A stretch of 64,000 nucleotides of DNA, from contig NC_053153.1 in assembly GCF_016808335.1 (NCBI RefSeq), positions 19,975,033-20,039,032 on the forward strand, read 5' to 3'. The position numbers and the translations under genes were made by a program. A model generated the notes under the pieces. It saw nothing but the letters and a program-made list of their open reading frames with translations. It was not told the origin of the DNA and did no database searches. Shown here in pieces: positions 12,514 through 23,743 of the stretch (positions are counted from its first letter, which is position 1; each line of letters starts with the position of its first letter). The stretch is from Panicum virgatum (taxonomy: Eukaryota; Streptophyta; Magnoliopsida; Poales; Poaceae).

Positions 12514-12685
12514 TTTTTTTATCCAATACGCAAAAGATTTATGTATTTTTGTGATTAAAGTAGAAAGATTTGTTACAGACAATGCACTTCAACGAATACC
12601 CTAAGATATGGTCTAGAGGATTACAGTCGTGGGCTAAACCATTTTAGTGAGAGAATCAGAGTTCGATATTCGATATTACATAAAT
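12514..12685 (-). mobile_element. Short retroposon with 19-bp target duplication
   Basis: A 172-bp segment starts with a T run (the complement of a poly(A) tail) and is flanked by two identical 19-base copies of GATCGACGCCGATGGAGAT (12495-12513 and 12686-12704). This layout is typical of target-primed LINE/SINE-type insertion on the minus strand. The source family was not recognised. Confidence 0.75.
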
Positions 12686-12704
12686 GATCGACGCCGATGG
12701 AGAT

Positions 12705-15470
12705 GCAGCAGCGAGGCGATGGGGCCGCCATGGCCTCCGTCCGATCGTTCTGTAGCGCAGGAAAACCCATCGCTCCGGGGGGCAGCTGGGTGCTTGTATA
12801 GCACCCGCTGCAGCCAGTGCCGGTCATAACTAGAAGTAGAAGTTAGAGCCCATTTCCTGTCAAAAGAAAAAGAAAAAGAAAACAACAAGGGTTCATTCAC
12901 GAGTCTCCCACTCCCACCAGATTGGCCTAACAAGAATAAAATACTACTGACGGTCGATGCGGGTGCGGATGTGGATGGATCATCATCGTGTCTCGCAATT
13001 CGCGCCGCAGGAAAAGCACGGCAGAACAAAATGCATGACGCAGGAGATGATCGCGCTCCGGTCCTCCTCCGTCCTCCACGTCGGTTGACAACGGAGCAAG
13101 CAAGCTCCGGCCGCCGCCGCCGGCATCTGCTTTGCTAAGCATGGCTGATAGGTGGCGACGCCCGCTTCTCCTCCGGCCTGCTACCTTTTTAACAAAAAAA
13201 AATCTGCTGCTATAATCTTCCGTGCCCGGACGCAGCTTTCAGATAAGCTCACTCTCCAACCGGACACACCAAAATGGATCCGCGGGCGCAAAGCACAGGG
13301 GATCGGATAAGAAAAGGCACCGGCGACGGCGATCGTCGGGGAGGACGATACGGATACCGGACGCGATAGCACGGGCGATGGACCTGTGGCGCTCCGGCCG
13401 GCCCCGGCCGCCGGCGGCTGGGCCGCGCACGGTCGTGTCCGGGCGGAGTTGGTGGGTGGCCGTCGCGACTCGCTAGTGGATGGTTGGACAGGACGGGTCC
13501 GCTCCGGATTCCACTCCACCCCGACGCACTCGAAAAGGGAGGAGGGTCCACGAGAGCACAGGGCTTTCGCGCCATGCCCGGATCAGAAAGCGACGCGCAC
13601 TCCCCCCATCGCTCTGGGTGCCAAGCCGAGACGGGACGAGCTCCAAGGACACAGGGGCCAGGGGCGTCCGCATCGTCACCGTTACCTCGTCACGGGGGGC
13701 TGCGTGCCGGATCGGAGCGCCGCCCACCAGGCCAGCAGCCCCGTACCTTGTTCACGCGGAGTTTCAGGAATGTTCATGCGCCCCAAAACAGACCTCAGAT
13801 TCAGAGCTTGTCTGGAGCGGAATGGAGTTCTACAAGGCGTAGACTGCGGACTGCCACGCAAGGGTTGAGTACAGATTCGAGCCACAGGTCCTGAAATTTT
13901 CTCGAAGCGATCCCCGGAGAGAAAAGGCTAAATTTCCCGAGCAAAGTGTTTAGGTTTCTCGACGACGGAATACAAAATCAAATCGCACACTGTTCAACTC
14001 CCAATTCCCCTTTTTGTTTCCTGGCACGTACCGGGCTCTCACAAAAGTCAGACTTGAACTCGGATCAGCTCGACGATTGGCTTATGACTCACACGGCCAC
14101 GCGATGATAAGGTTCGTTATCCTCGTGCTTACATGGCCTAGTAAGCAAAAGGCAAACTTTCCCAGCTGCCGCGTGCGCTCGTGTGGCGTGGATCAAAGGC
14201 TCGGGGCTCGGGCTCACCGCACACGTGGCGTGAGCACCAGCCCTCCGCCAACGCATGCACACCTTTGCCAATCGTCCGTGCGTGCCGCGACATCTTCGGA
14301 AGCAGAGGCCGTGCACGGCTTCGCCTTGCTCATCCACGCCAAGAACTCAGCTTCGTTCGTCACAGTCGCAGGCTTGTCAACAACTGATCCATCATCGCCT
14401 CCGCTGAGACACGCACACGCTGCACGAAACAAAAATGGCCACTCCAGCGGCCGTTGCGGCATCCCACTTCGGGTTGGCCTCCCGTACGTTCCGCCGGATT
14501 CAGAAAGGGGTCGCGGCCAGATTCATCATCCGATCGAGCAAGCAGGTTCCCCGGGGTAGCCGGTGGCGTGTCGTGGTGCCATCGGTCGTCGAGGAATCTC
14601 CGAGCGAGCGTGCGTGGGCACGGGTGGCAGTTTCGTCGTGGTCTGCCTGCAGCCTGCCCGAGAATGGCACTACTGGTCTACTGCACTAGCACGGTAAATC
14701 AAACTTGGCTCGTGCGTGCCGGCGCGAACGGGGGTGGTTGTGACTTGTGAGTTCGTTCCGGTTCATTGAACGTGCCCGGGTTCCCGGGTTTCACCGTTTC
14801 ACTTTCACCACGGGGGCAAAAAGGTAGGTGCTGTGGATCCATCAGCTGGCTGGGTTCATGCACGGCACGGATCTCGCACGAGAGAGCGTGCACAGAAAGG
14901 TCACGAAGTCGAGGGCGACGGCTGGGGAGCGGCGTACTGCCATGTGTTCCAGGGAAAGTTTTTGCTCGGAATGGGCAGGGAAGGTGCCGGCCTGCCAGCC
15001 ATTGGTGGTTCTATCTCTATCGGTGTCTCCAGAGATATTAGGAGCACTAGTGTAGCACTGCTGAAAATAGTGATGATATCTCTTCTACCAGATTCAGACC
15101 TGCCTCATAGTAGCATGTGAACCTGCCTCATATCTTTGGTCGAAATCTCCAAAAAGATATTTGAGAGTAACAGGAGGGGTAGTGAAATTAAGAGCGCAGA
15201 TATCAGATTCACAAATAGTAGTAAAGTGCAGTAATTTATGGTTGGAGATACACTGCACTAAACAAAATAAAAAACTGTTTTACTATTAGCAAAACGTCCA
15301 GGCGCTACACTTGGCGCGAAGATATCGTGCTGCGGTTTCTCAATCTCCAGCCTTCTTCTCCCCTGGCCGTAGAACGGGTCCCGGTTCGCGCCCCCTCCAT
15401 CCGCCGACCGTTCCTCCGGTCGTGCGGCTCCGATCCGTCCACGTCGTCGCGGCCGCAGAAGATCCCGGCC
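12705..15470. other. GC-rich intergenic region
   Basis: It contains many overlapping frames on both strands, a by-product of high GC content. None shows a recognisable domain, a consistent splice model or a preferred strand. The last part leads into the MGL promoter. Confidence 0.5.
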
Positions 15471-15474
15471 TCGC

Positions 15475-15483
15475 CTATAAATT
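15475..15483 (+). promoter_or_regulatory. TATA box of MGL
   Basis: CTATAAATT lies about 105 bases before the MGL start codon, in a GC-rich promoter. The spacing allows a 5' UTR of about 75 bases. Confidence 0.65.
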
Positions 15484-15585
15484 GCCCACCATCCCCTGTT
15501 CCGTTCCCCCGCACCGCTCTCTAACCGAGTCCTGAACCCGATCTCCTGCTCCTCCCCTGCAGCTAACGCCCACGCACCCGTCCCG

Positions 15586-18500
15586 ATGGCCGCCGCCTCC
15601 GAGCTGGTCACCCCCCTGAAACGCCCGTTCGGGAGCGACGGGCTCGGCGACGGCAACAACATCAGCAGCGGCAGCAGCAACGGCGGCGGCGTCGCGCTGG
15701 GCGGCGACGACGAGAAGCCCAAGGCGCGGCGGCGCGAGGCGGACCCGGCGGCGGCGCTGGCCGCGGCGCGGCACGAGTTCGGCGAGCACGGCGGCGTGAA
15801 CATGTCCATCGAGGCGTCGGCGACGTTCACGGTGATGGAGCCGGACACGATGCGGCGGCTGTTCGCGGGGGAGATGGGGCCCGACCGCGGCGACATGTAC
15901 ATCTACAGCCGGCACTTCAACCCGACGGTGCTGGCGCTGGGGCGGCAGATGGCGGCGCTGGAGGGCACCGAGGCCGCCTACTGCACGGCGTCGGGGATGT
16001 CTTCCATCTCCGCCGTGCTGATGCAGCTGGTGGGCGCGGGCGGGCACGTGGTGGCGTCGCGGTGCCTGTACGGCGGCACTCACGCGCTGCTGTCCCGGTT
16101 CCTGCCGCGGGCGTCCGGGGTGCGCGCCACGTTCGTGGACGCGGACGACGAGGCCGCCGTGCGCGCCGCGGTGGTGCCCGGGGAGACGCGGGTGGTGTAC
16201 GTGGAGACGATGTCCAACCCGACGCTGGCCGTCGCGGACATCCCGATGCTGGCGCGGGTGGCGCACGAGGCGGGGGCCAAGCTGGTGGTGGACAACACCT
16301 TCACCCCCGTGGTGGTCTCCCCCGCGCGCCTCGGCGCCGACGTCGTCGTCCACAGCGTGTCCAAGTTCATCAGCGGCGGCGCCGACATCATCGCCGGTAA
16401 GGACACGCGGCTGCTGCATACTCGTCCTCCTCTCCGATCCTCTATTTTCCTTCATCAGCTAGCGAGACGATCGACGAGGAGAACAGTCTGTGGCTGGAAT
16501 TTACCAGGCCGCGGAATGGGCGTTCCACGACGCGCGCTGCATTAGCGGAGCGCATGCACGCTTAGTATAAAAAAAATTAAAAAAATACTTGCAAGTTGTG
16601 ATTAGAAAAAGAAATTGAAGCCTATCTTAAGCGTCGTGACGTGCTGAGTAGATGCGTACTGGTAGGCGGCGGTCTCGTTTGTCCTGTACGGCCGGCTACG
16701 TGAGTGCGTCACGTTCCAGTGAAGCTGGAGCTGAAAAGCTTTTGGCCGTCACGTGGAATCCCGAGAGGGATATTCTGCGTGTATAGGGGAATTAAAGGTG
16801 AAAATAAAGAAATTACCGGCCTAGTATGGTAGATTACCAGACTGGAGTACCCACTAGAAAGGGACATGACTCTTTCTTATCACAGCATCCATCAGCGCAC
16901 GCACCGCATCTACGGGCCAACAACCGTGGGATAATTATACTCCTACTCAAAGACACACACACGTGCGCTTTTCAAGTTGTTTAATTTGAGATTCCCTGTC
17001 AGGAATTGGGGCTCCCATACCCATCACTAGGTTTCATCACACAATGATGTGAATCTTTTTCTCTTGACGCAAGGGGCGGTGTTCAGTGCAGGCACAAGTA
17101 GTGTCTAGTTTTACCATGCAGGATTCACCCTTCGGCTTTAACCGAACTACGCACGGCTCAGTCGACGTTGCCAAAAGCTCACCCACATCCACCGATCCAC
17201 GCCATTCTTTCACTCTTCTTCTTTACCCTTTCCGACCACGACAGAAACGCCCGGCCATGGCGCACCACCCATGTGGTGGCGACGACGCAGGCCGAGGCCC
17301 TCGGCCCTCCAAACAAACGACAAGCTACTGGTTCAACAGAAGATCCAATACAAAACAAACCTGCTGCTTAAGAACATCATAGAGGATGCAACATGCAACT
17401 TATGCACGCCCGAGATGGAGAGCCCTGACCATCTCATCCTCCACTGTCCCTTTGCCAAATGTTTTTGGCTACAACTGGGTTTTTGCATCCTAGCAAATGC
17501 GTCAGTTACACAACTATGGCAACTGAGGAAGCCAGCGGCATTGCCACAGGCCCACTACTCGACATACCTGCTGATATGCGCCTGGCAGCTTTGGAAACAT
17601 AGACATGATGTCGTGTTCAGAGGTGAAACCCCCTCCCATCTACAGTTGATTCTAAGCTGCAAGGCGGAAGCACGACTCTGGCGGTGCCGACTGCCGCGCG
17701 ACGACCAAGCTATCACGGAGACCTGGTGTAACTCCTTTTGTTCAAATATGTAGTCACACTCTCTAGAAACAATTCCCCCTTGTTAACCTGCTGAAACTAG
17801 TTTTAATGAGCCTGCCTTAAAGGCTCCGATAATATATTGGTGGGGACTCTCTCCCCCGTTACCCCTAAAAAAACAAACGACAAGCAGGTGAGTCATGCAG
17901 CATCAGTGGCCTCGCCCCTAGCTAGCCGCGGGTACGTGGCGTGGTGACCCCATCCCCATCTAGCTAGCCATACATGGCCGTCCGTCCCGGCCTGTCACTC
18001 TGGCACGCTCCATGTGTTGCACGTCAGGCCCCGCCTCCATCCTGTGCGCCGATCGCAACCGGCCCCCCGTCATCCGGCTAATCATTTTGCCTGCCGCGCC
18101 GTGTCCTCTTCCAAGCAACCTTTTCATCTTCTAGTGCTAGCTGCTACGGCTAGTGGTAGTAGGTGTGGTAGCGATCGCGAGCGCTGCCATGCATGCTGGT
18201 GTCACCCGTGATGCACGTCCTTTTGTCTTTGTTTCGTACAACGAACCCCACCTCCATTCCGTAGTGCACCGGGTGACTTTGTCCCGACTCCCTGCAGGCG
18301 GGCAAGCCGCCAAGGGCCGGCCATGTGCAGATAGTAGATGTGCTCCCCTGTCGCCTGGGCGTGTCTACAAAATCCTGTACCGTGTCTGCGTTACTGTGTA
18401 TTACTGCTGTACAGGGAAACTTGACTTGAAGATGGCACGTATCATTGTGCACGCATGCAGGCGCGATCTGCGGGCCGGCGAGCCTGGTGAACGCGATGAT

Positions 18501-19086
18501 GGACCTGCAGGATGGGGCGCTGATGCTGCTGGGCCCGACGATGAACGCCAAGGTGGCCTTCGAGCTGTCGGAGCGCCTGCCGCACCTGCCGCTGCGGATG
18601 CAGGAGCACTCGCGCCGCGCGCTGGCGTTCGCGTCCCGGATGCAGCGCCTGGGCCTGCGCGTGCTCTACCCGGGGCTTCCCGACCACCCGCACCACGCGC
18701 GCCTCGCTGCCGCGGCTAACCCCGGCTACGGCTCCGGCGGGATGCTCTGCGTCGACATGGGCACCGAGGACCGCGCCAACCGCCTCATGCACCACCTCCA
18801 GAACACCACCCAGTTCGGCCTCATGGCCGTCAGCCTGGGCTACTACGAGACGCTCATGTCCTGCTCCGGCAGCAGCACCAGCAGCGAGATGCCGCCCGAG
18901 GACCGCGCGCGCGCCGGCATCTCGCCGGGGCTCGTCCGCATGTCCGTCGGCTACAACGGCACGCTCGAGCAGCGGTGGGCGCAGTTCGAGAGCGCGCTCG
19001 CGCTCATGCAGCCGCCGCCGCCGCTGCACCACAAGGCCGCCGCCGCCGACCGCGACGCCGGCACCACCAACCACCGCAAGCACTGA
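15586..19086 (+). CDS. MGL: Methionine gamma-lyase (PLP-dependent), two exons
   Basis: This is a Cys/Met-metabolism PLP enzyme that cleaves L-methionine to methanethiol, 2-oxobutyrate and ammonia; the plant enzyme is cytosolic. Exon 1 is 15586-16396 and exon 2 is 18461-19086, with GT-AG ends and phase 1, giving 478 residues. Key motifs: YSRHFNPT (phosphate binding, about residues 106-113), TASGMSSIS, CLYGGTHALL, VDNTF, and the Schiff-base lysine K260 in HSVSKFISGGADIIAG. The C-terminal half keeps MMDLQDGALMLLGPTMNAK, SLGYYETLMSCSGSSTSSE and ISPGLVRMSVGY, which match Arabidopsis MGL more closely than cystathionine gamma-synthase. There is no plastid transit peptide. Odd points: a Gly/Ser-rich N-terminal insert (about residues 20-45), a Pro/His/Ala-rich C-terminal tail, and a LINE fragment in the 2064-bp intron. 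Very high GC3 is normal for grass genes. It converges with the PLR1 copy. Confidence 0.95.
16397..17310 (+). other. Upstream part of MGL intron 1
   Basis: Intronic sequence between the GTAAGG donor and the LINE insertion. No conserved feature was found. The acceptor for the intron is GCATGCAG at 18453-18460. Confidence 0.7.
17326..17870 (+). mobile_element. 5'-truncated L1-type LINE in MGL intron
   Basis: A 545-bp insertion in the same sense as MGL. It encodes the C-terminal end of a LINE ORF2, with the reverse-transcriptase-associated zinc finger CNLCTPEMESPDHLILHCPF (about 17397-17455) and a following W-rich tail that stops at 17751-17753. It ends in a short A run and is flanked by a 15-bp target duplication AAACAAACGACAAGC (17311-17325 and 17871-17885). 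The reverse transcriptase and endonuclease domains are absent, so it is a dead-on-arrival copy. Confidence 0.92.
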
Positions 19087-19439
19087 CCGACGTTCGAATC
19101 CAAATGTGTGCTGGCAGGGGGTGATATATGTTATGCTGTGCCTGTTTCTTCTGGTGTATAGTACACTATTATTACTACCATTTGAGTAAGCAAGGTTAAG
19201 GTTAAGCACCGTCTGACCCCTCCAGTTCAGACGGATAGTAGTGTAAGCCGCTTCATCTCTGGGGATCCAGGAAACGGACCTGAATAAGTGTAATCAGTGT
19301 GCTGCTTAATCTGAACTTCCTTGCAGGAAGATACATAGCAACATTTCAGAGTTGAGCGGTGAAAGCGTCTCGCTACTCCTTATCTGAACATGGTTCTTTG
19401 ATGTTTGGTACTGAGATTCATTCATATCCCTGTGCATGA
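19087..19439. other. Convergent 3' intergenic region of MGL and PLR1
   Basis: Short region between two converging genes; it must hold both 3' UTRs. No other feature seen. Confidence 0.6.
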
Positions 19440-21152
19440 TCAGGCAGTCTGAAAGACGTTCTGGATCATTTTCTTCGGAGCCGCCATCGCCGCGGACTCG
19501 AGCTCTGATATCTCAGCAGGGCTCAGCCTCCAGCCGAGCGCACCCAAATTCTCCTCGACGTGCCTGACTGTTTTCACGCCTGGGATGGGAATCGCGCCTT
19601 TGCAGATGCACCAGTTTATGGCCACCTGCGTTGAGATCGATCATAGCATCGGTTTTGTTCAAAAACCTTGTCAGAAGTTCAGATGGACACACATTTACAC
19701 AAACTGATTCACAAGAAACGCAGGAGGATCAAAAGCCATATTAGTTGTGGCTTTCATCTACAACCGCGGTTCAGAGTTGAGACAAGCCACCCCCGTCTTT
19801 TTTTCTGAACAACTTCGCCCGTATTTTTTTCTTTTTTTTTATGCGTGCTTGCATTGTGTATATGTGCATAAAAAGTACCTGAGACATGGTTTTCCCCTTC
19901 TTTTCTGCAATCCTTCTCAGACAGGACAGCAAAGACTCCAATCCAGGAAGAATTTGCCGGAACAACACAGACCTGCAGTGCAGATAACAGATGATCAGAC
20001 CATGAAAACATGCACTCATTGCCTGTCAAAACAAGAGTTCAGAAACAATAAAAGGCTTCCATTCCCATCACCTTGGTCCTTTTGGAAGGCTAGAAGCTTC
20101 ATACTTTCCGGTCAGCATCCCTAATCCAAGCGGACTATACGCAATGAGCCGAATGCCCAATGAGTCACACACGGTTTTCAGTTCCATCTGCTCGTCACCC
20201 ATGCTCAGTAGCGAGAACTGAACCTGCACGGCTTATTACTTTTCAGACAATGCAACAATGAATATAAATTTCGACAAGACATAGAGCTAACAATTTTTCT
20301 GCAGGCCAGCTACCTGAGCTGAGCTCAAGGGAACACCTTTAGAAGCTAGATAGCTGTGGATCTTCACAAGCTGCTTTGGCCCGTAATTGCTGACACCGAC
20401 AGCACGAACGAGACCCTGAGAAGCAAAAAATTGCAGTCAGACTATGTACCTAACTGACCAAATAATATGCCTTGTATTTGCATTGATTATAATAAGTGGA
20501 ATTCAGTAACTTGAAATAATGACATGGCATGATATATGATGTGTATGTTTCCATGTACAGTGACCTTGTCATACATTTCAACTAGTCCATCCCAGAGAGC
20601 ACGTTCCTGCAAAGGTGCATAGTTAGCAGTGGACCAATGCAGTTGTCCAATTCCGAGCCGATCCAGTTGCAACCTTTCCAAAGAAGATCTGAAAATAGAC
20701 ATTTCATGAGTCAAATAAACTCTCAGATTGATGGCCATGTTATGCAATGATTCCTGCAGCTAAAGCTTTTGTGCTAATGTTCTACAAATTCAGATGTTCT
20801 GAAGAAAAACTGTACTGAGCAAGTGAAATGTGGCTGATCTACATTAAGCAAACAAATTGGGGGAATACTTGCAGGCGCCGACAAACTGGCCTGATGTAAG
20901 TCGCCAAGGATACGCAGCAAACTTCGTTGCAATGACCACATCATCCGGAGATTTAATCGGCCCTGGGACAACACAAGGAACAGCATTATAAAACCACCGT
21001 AACTGAAAATCTGACAGAAATGGCATCAGTTAATGGATTCCTGAAACCATCTTGAGTCGTTGTGTTATTCTAAACTTCAAATTCACGTATAAATCTACCG
21101 AGTAGCCGTTCGCTTTGTCCATTCAGGTTTCCAGTTCCATAAGAGTCAGCAG

Positions 21153-21328
21153 CTCTGTAACCCCGATACTTCAACATGACCCCGTATCACGTATCCGATA
21201 TGTATCTGCGTATCCGTATCCGATACTCCGATACAACTTTGTGCCTTTAAGTTTTGCAAAAATTTGACGTATCCACGTATCCGTATCGGGCCGATACTGA
21301 TACGCCTATCCGTATCGGTGCTACATAG
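21153..21328. mobile_element. hAT-type MITE inside PLR1 exon
   Basis: A 176-bp element made of CGTATCCGTATCCGATAC-type repeats. It starts CTCTGTAACCCCGATAC, ends GGTGCTACATAG, and is flanked by a perfect 8-bp duplication GTCAGCAG (21145-21152 and 21329-21336). It belongs to the same family as the larger element at 60041-60772. Confidence 0.85.
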
Positions 21329-21392
21329 GTCAGCAGTGTCAAAAAGGTTTATGCCATTTCTCAGAGCCAGATTAAAGCACTCCTGAAGTTCA

Positions 21393-21440
21393 CTGTCCAT
21401 GCTTTCTTTTTTTTTTGAACGAAACTGTCCATGCTTTCTT
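21393..21440 (-). repeat. Micro-retroposon footprint in PLR1 exon
   Basis: Two copies of CTGTCCATGCTTTCTT (21393-21408 and 21425-21440) flank TTTTTTTTGAACGAAA. On the coding strand this is a short tag followed by a poly(A) run inside a target duplication, which looks like an extremely truncated SINE/LINE insertion. The net gain is 32 bp, so the frame is shifted. Confidence 0.7.
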
Positions 21441-21519
21441 GATAGCCCCAAAGAAGCTGGTTTCCCCAGGCCCACGTACCAAAGCCCATGGGGGAAACAG
21501 AAAGGGGGCCAACTTTCAC

Positions 21520-22787
21520 CTATAGTTGTGAACAGCAATATTACTTTCAGGAGAAGCTGATGTTGAATTAACCGCGAACACTTTTAAGTTGAGACTTCAG
21601 ACAGAAATGTGAGATTACAAATATGCACGGTTGTCTTTTTAGCTCAGCAGAGGTAATTCAAGTTTTTAGAAGCCTGAATCTATAAGAGATGAAACTTGAA
21701 AGTTTCCCTTGTCCATAAGAAACTATACGGCGAGAGCAAACTTGAAATGTTCTCTAGCTCAGGTCAATATCCTCTGCTTGCTTTGACAAAGTTCAATATC
21801 CTCTGCTTGCTTTGACAAGCTTCAGTATGATGTATCAGCTAAATCCTACAATTTAGAAGCTTTTGTAAAGAGATCTGATGCAGAGAATCGAAATCATGTC
21901 TGTACAGTTACAAATTATGCATAAAACTGAACAAGGTTCCGTCAGTATCTACTGTTCATCATAATGGAGCAAGTAATGTCAGAAATGGCCTAGAGGGAGG
22001 GTGCCTGTTTATAATGTCTATGTGGTGTATTTTCCACTTATATGCTTTCCTGATCTCTTTCTTGAAGGCTTGTTTTCTGATAATGGAAATAGGGAGGCTT
22101 TGTCTACCTAAAAGAAAAAAAAAGTAAGCCCTATAATTGTTGCGGCCGTAATTGTTGTGTCTTTGATTGGCTTTCCCCTCATCTAAGAGTTCAAAACAGC
22201 TGGCCGTCCATGAGCTGGTAACAAAGGTGAACTTTTGGCACCTCATCTAGGTTCCTTCCAAAGACAATCACACACAACACGGAACTTTTGGGTGTCCGTG
22301 CATGACTTTGATAAAGAGGAACGGCAGCATCAGGAAGAGTGTAAAAGACTGCAGCATTGCTAACTACAATCTACTGACTGTTTCGATTAAAATAGTACAT
22401 TCGCCGTTTGATCCATGGCTGGATACTAAAAGGTACTATTGCTAACCTAACCAAGCTCCACGAATAAATGGCGTCTAGGCCTGTAGGGTCATCGGATCCT
22501 TGTTTTGGTTTGTGCATAGGGAGGCAGGAAATCAAGGCTCAGTGAGGCCGTGCGCATTCAGACCAGAATATTATACACCATAGAATCATGGTGGGTGTTA
22601 TCTGGACCATCCATATAAGCATTGGGATGGGTGCTGTACCAGCTGCATCTCAGGATAATGTCGCGTCAATGTACATACTTTTTGGCAGGCGTATGTATAT
22701 GTATACACATATTCCGAGATATACAGCTGTTCTGGCGACCACCACGGCCGATTATATGAGCTTGGGACGGGTGGTGGAGGGGCTCAT
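21520..22787. other. AT-rich region upstream of PLR1
   Basis: No transit-peptide exon for PLR1 and no other gene could be supported. A short direct repeat, TCAATATCCTCTGCTTGC, occurs at about 21762 and 21793. Confidence 0.5.
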
Positions 22788-22788
22788 T

Positions 22789-23121
22789 TCAAAACTCGAA
22801 AATCAGATCCACCTTCTCAGTAGGGTAGGCCGTGGAGCGGAACACCGGCGCGTGGTGCGGCGGAGCGCCGTCGGCACATGTACCATGCTGGGCGGCGGCC
22901 GTACGACCAGGCAAGGCCCAGATCCGGTGGTGGGACGGGAGGAACGTGCTTTCGTTGCCGGTGGCACCGGCAGGAGAGGCCGCGGCCGCCGCGCCAGCGA
23001 GAGGCGCCGACGCCGGCGCGGCCCTGACCGCCGTGGATGCCGGCAGGCTCCCGCGGAAGCGGAGCGCGAGCTCGTCGTAGGCGCCCGCCGGTGAGGCTCC
23101 TGGGAGGTGGAGGCGAACCAA
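22789..23121 (-). pseudogene. Unidentified gene fragment
   Basis: A GC-rich minus-strand frame ends in the phrase FRSTAYPTEKVDLIFEF and contains GAYDELALRFRGSLP and NESTFLPSHHRIWALP. The ending reads like a real protein tail, but I do not recognise the family and see no plausible start. It abuts other gene fragments, so it is listed as a fragment. Confidence 0.35.
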
Positions 23122-23195
23122 GGGCGCGCGATCGCACCCAGAGGCGCGCTGGCGGTGCCTGGGGCGAGGCGCCCATTAGCGGAAGCGAGTGCTAG

Positions 23196-23735
23196 TTGTC
23201 TTCTCGCAGGCAGCAAGCGCTCGCTCGCTTGCTGTACCCACCACCTGGCCACCACGCCGCCGCACCTGGACGGGCCTGTGGCGTCGGCGCCGCCGAGCTC
23301 CAGGCGCACCTGCAAGACCTCATCGAGCGGGGCGGCGTGTGGGCGTACGGCAGCTTGTGGCAGGAATCCCGCGGCGCCGGGACCGGCGCGCCGTGCTCGG
23401 CTTGGGCGACGGGCACTGTCGCGCGGCGGGGCACCGCTGGATGCCTCGGCGGCTCGGCGGCGCTGCTGCGGCTCCACGCGCTCTACGGCGGCAGGGGAGA
23501 CCACGAGGGCGCCAACTACGCGCTCCGCCTCGACCTGGTCACCGGCGCCAAGATGAACTTCCTGGCGTCCATGTACTTATCATTCCCGGGGACGCGCGCG
23601 GCCGGACGCCAGCGCACGCCTGAGCCGCCGTGGACCCACACTAGCGCGGAGCCGGCGCCGGCAAGGCTGCGCTCGGGTGGTGCGTCTGCGGGGCTCTGCA
23701 CCGTCTTCCTCCCAGGCAAGGGCAGCGTCCTCGAG
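23196..23735 (+). pseudogene. Fragment of a bHLH-MYC_N transcription factor
   Basis: The translation resembles the N-terminal MYC domain of bHLH13/JAM-type factors: LQAHLQDLIERGGVWAYGSLWQ (in two parts), LGDGHCR in the neighbouring frame, LLRLHALYGG, NYALRLDLVTGAKMNFLASM, YLSFPG, and GSVLELGS. At least one frameshift lies near 23395 and more follow 23580. The basic helix-loop-helix domain is absent. In a full gene this domain binds JAZ and Mediator partners; here it cannot make a functional factor. Confidence 0.7.
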
Positions 23736-23743
23736 CTTGGCTC

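Larger units (their letters stand above)
19440..21519 (-). pseudogene. PLR1: Pyridoxal reductase, plastid type, disrupted copy
   Basis: This aldo-keto reductase normally reduces pyridoxal to pyridoxine with NADPH in plastids (vitamin B6 salvage). Exons on the minus strand: 21519-21099, 20962-20869, 20688-20565, 20415-20314, 20223-20072, 19972-19879 and 19625-19440. Segments close to Arabidopsis PLR1 include MGFGTWAWGNQLLWGYQ, NGINLFDTAD, ATKFAAYPWRLTSGQFV, GIGQLHWSTANYAPLQE, GVSNYGPKQLVKIHSYL, LIAYSPLGLGMLTGKY and VAINWCICKGAIPIPG. Two insertions break the first of these exons. A 176-bp hAT-type MITE (21153-21328) splits the DTAD-SYG catalytic motif, and a 32-bp duplication-insertion at 21393-21440 shifts the frame. 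The transit-peptide exon was not found, nor was the short segment expected after ERLLG. The later exons keep intact frames, so the damage may be recent or particular to this haplotype. Confidence 0.88.

Noticed and set aside
12927..14750. Many overlapping 60-180 codon frames on both strands
   Set aside because: All frames are open at once because of high GC content; no domain, splice model or strand preference was found.
15475..16455. Long minus-strand frame opposite MGL exon 1
   Set aside because: It is the antisense shadow of a GC3-rich exon; MGL motifs explain the sequence.
15586..19086. Cystathionine gamma-synthase as an alternative call
   Set aside because: There is no plastid transit peptide and the sequence follows plant methionine gamma-lyase in the lysine region and the C-terminal third.
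19094..19104. GTTCGAATCC resembling a tRNA T-loop
   Set aside because: No acceptor stem or anticodon arm is present; it lies in the MGL 3' UTR.
22803..23504. 233-residue minus-strand frame
   Set aside because: Mostly the complement of the bHLH fragment and its GC-rich surroundings; no recognisable domain.
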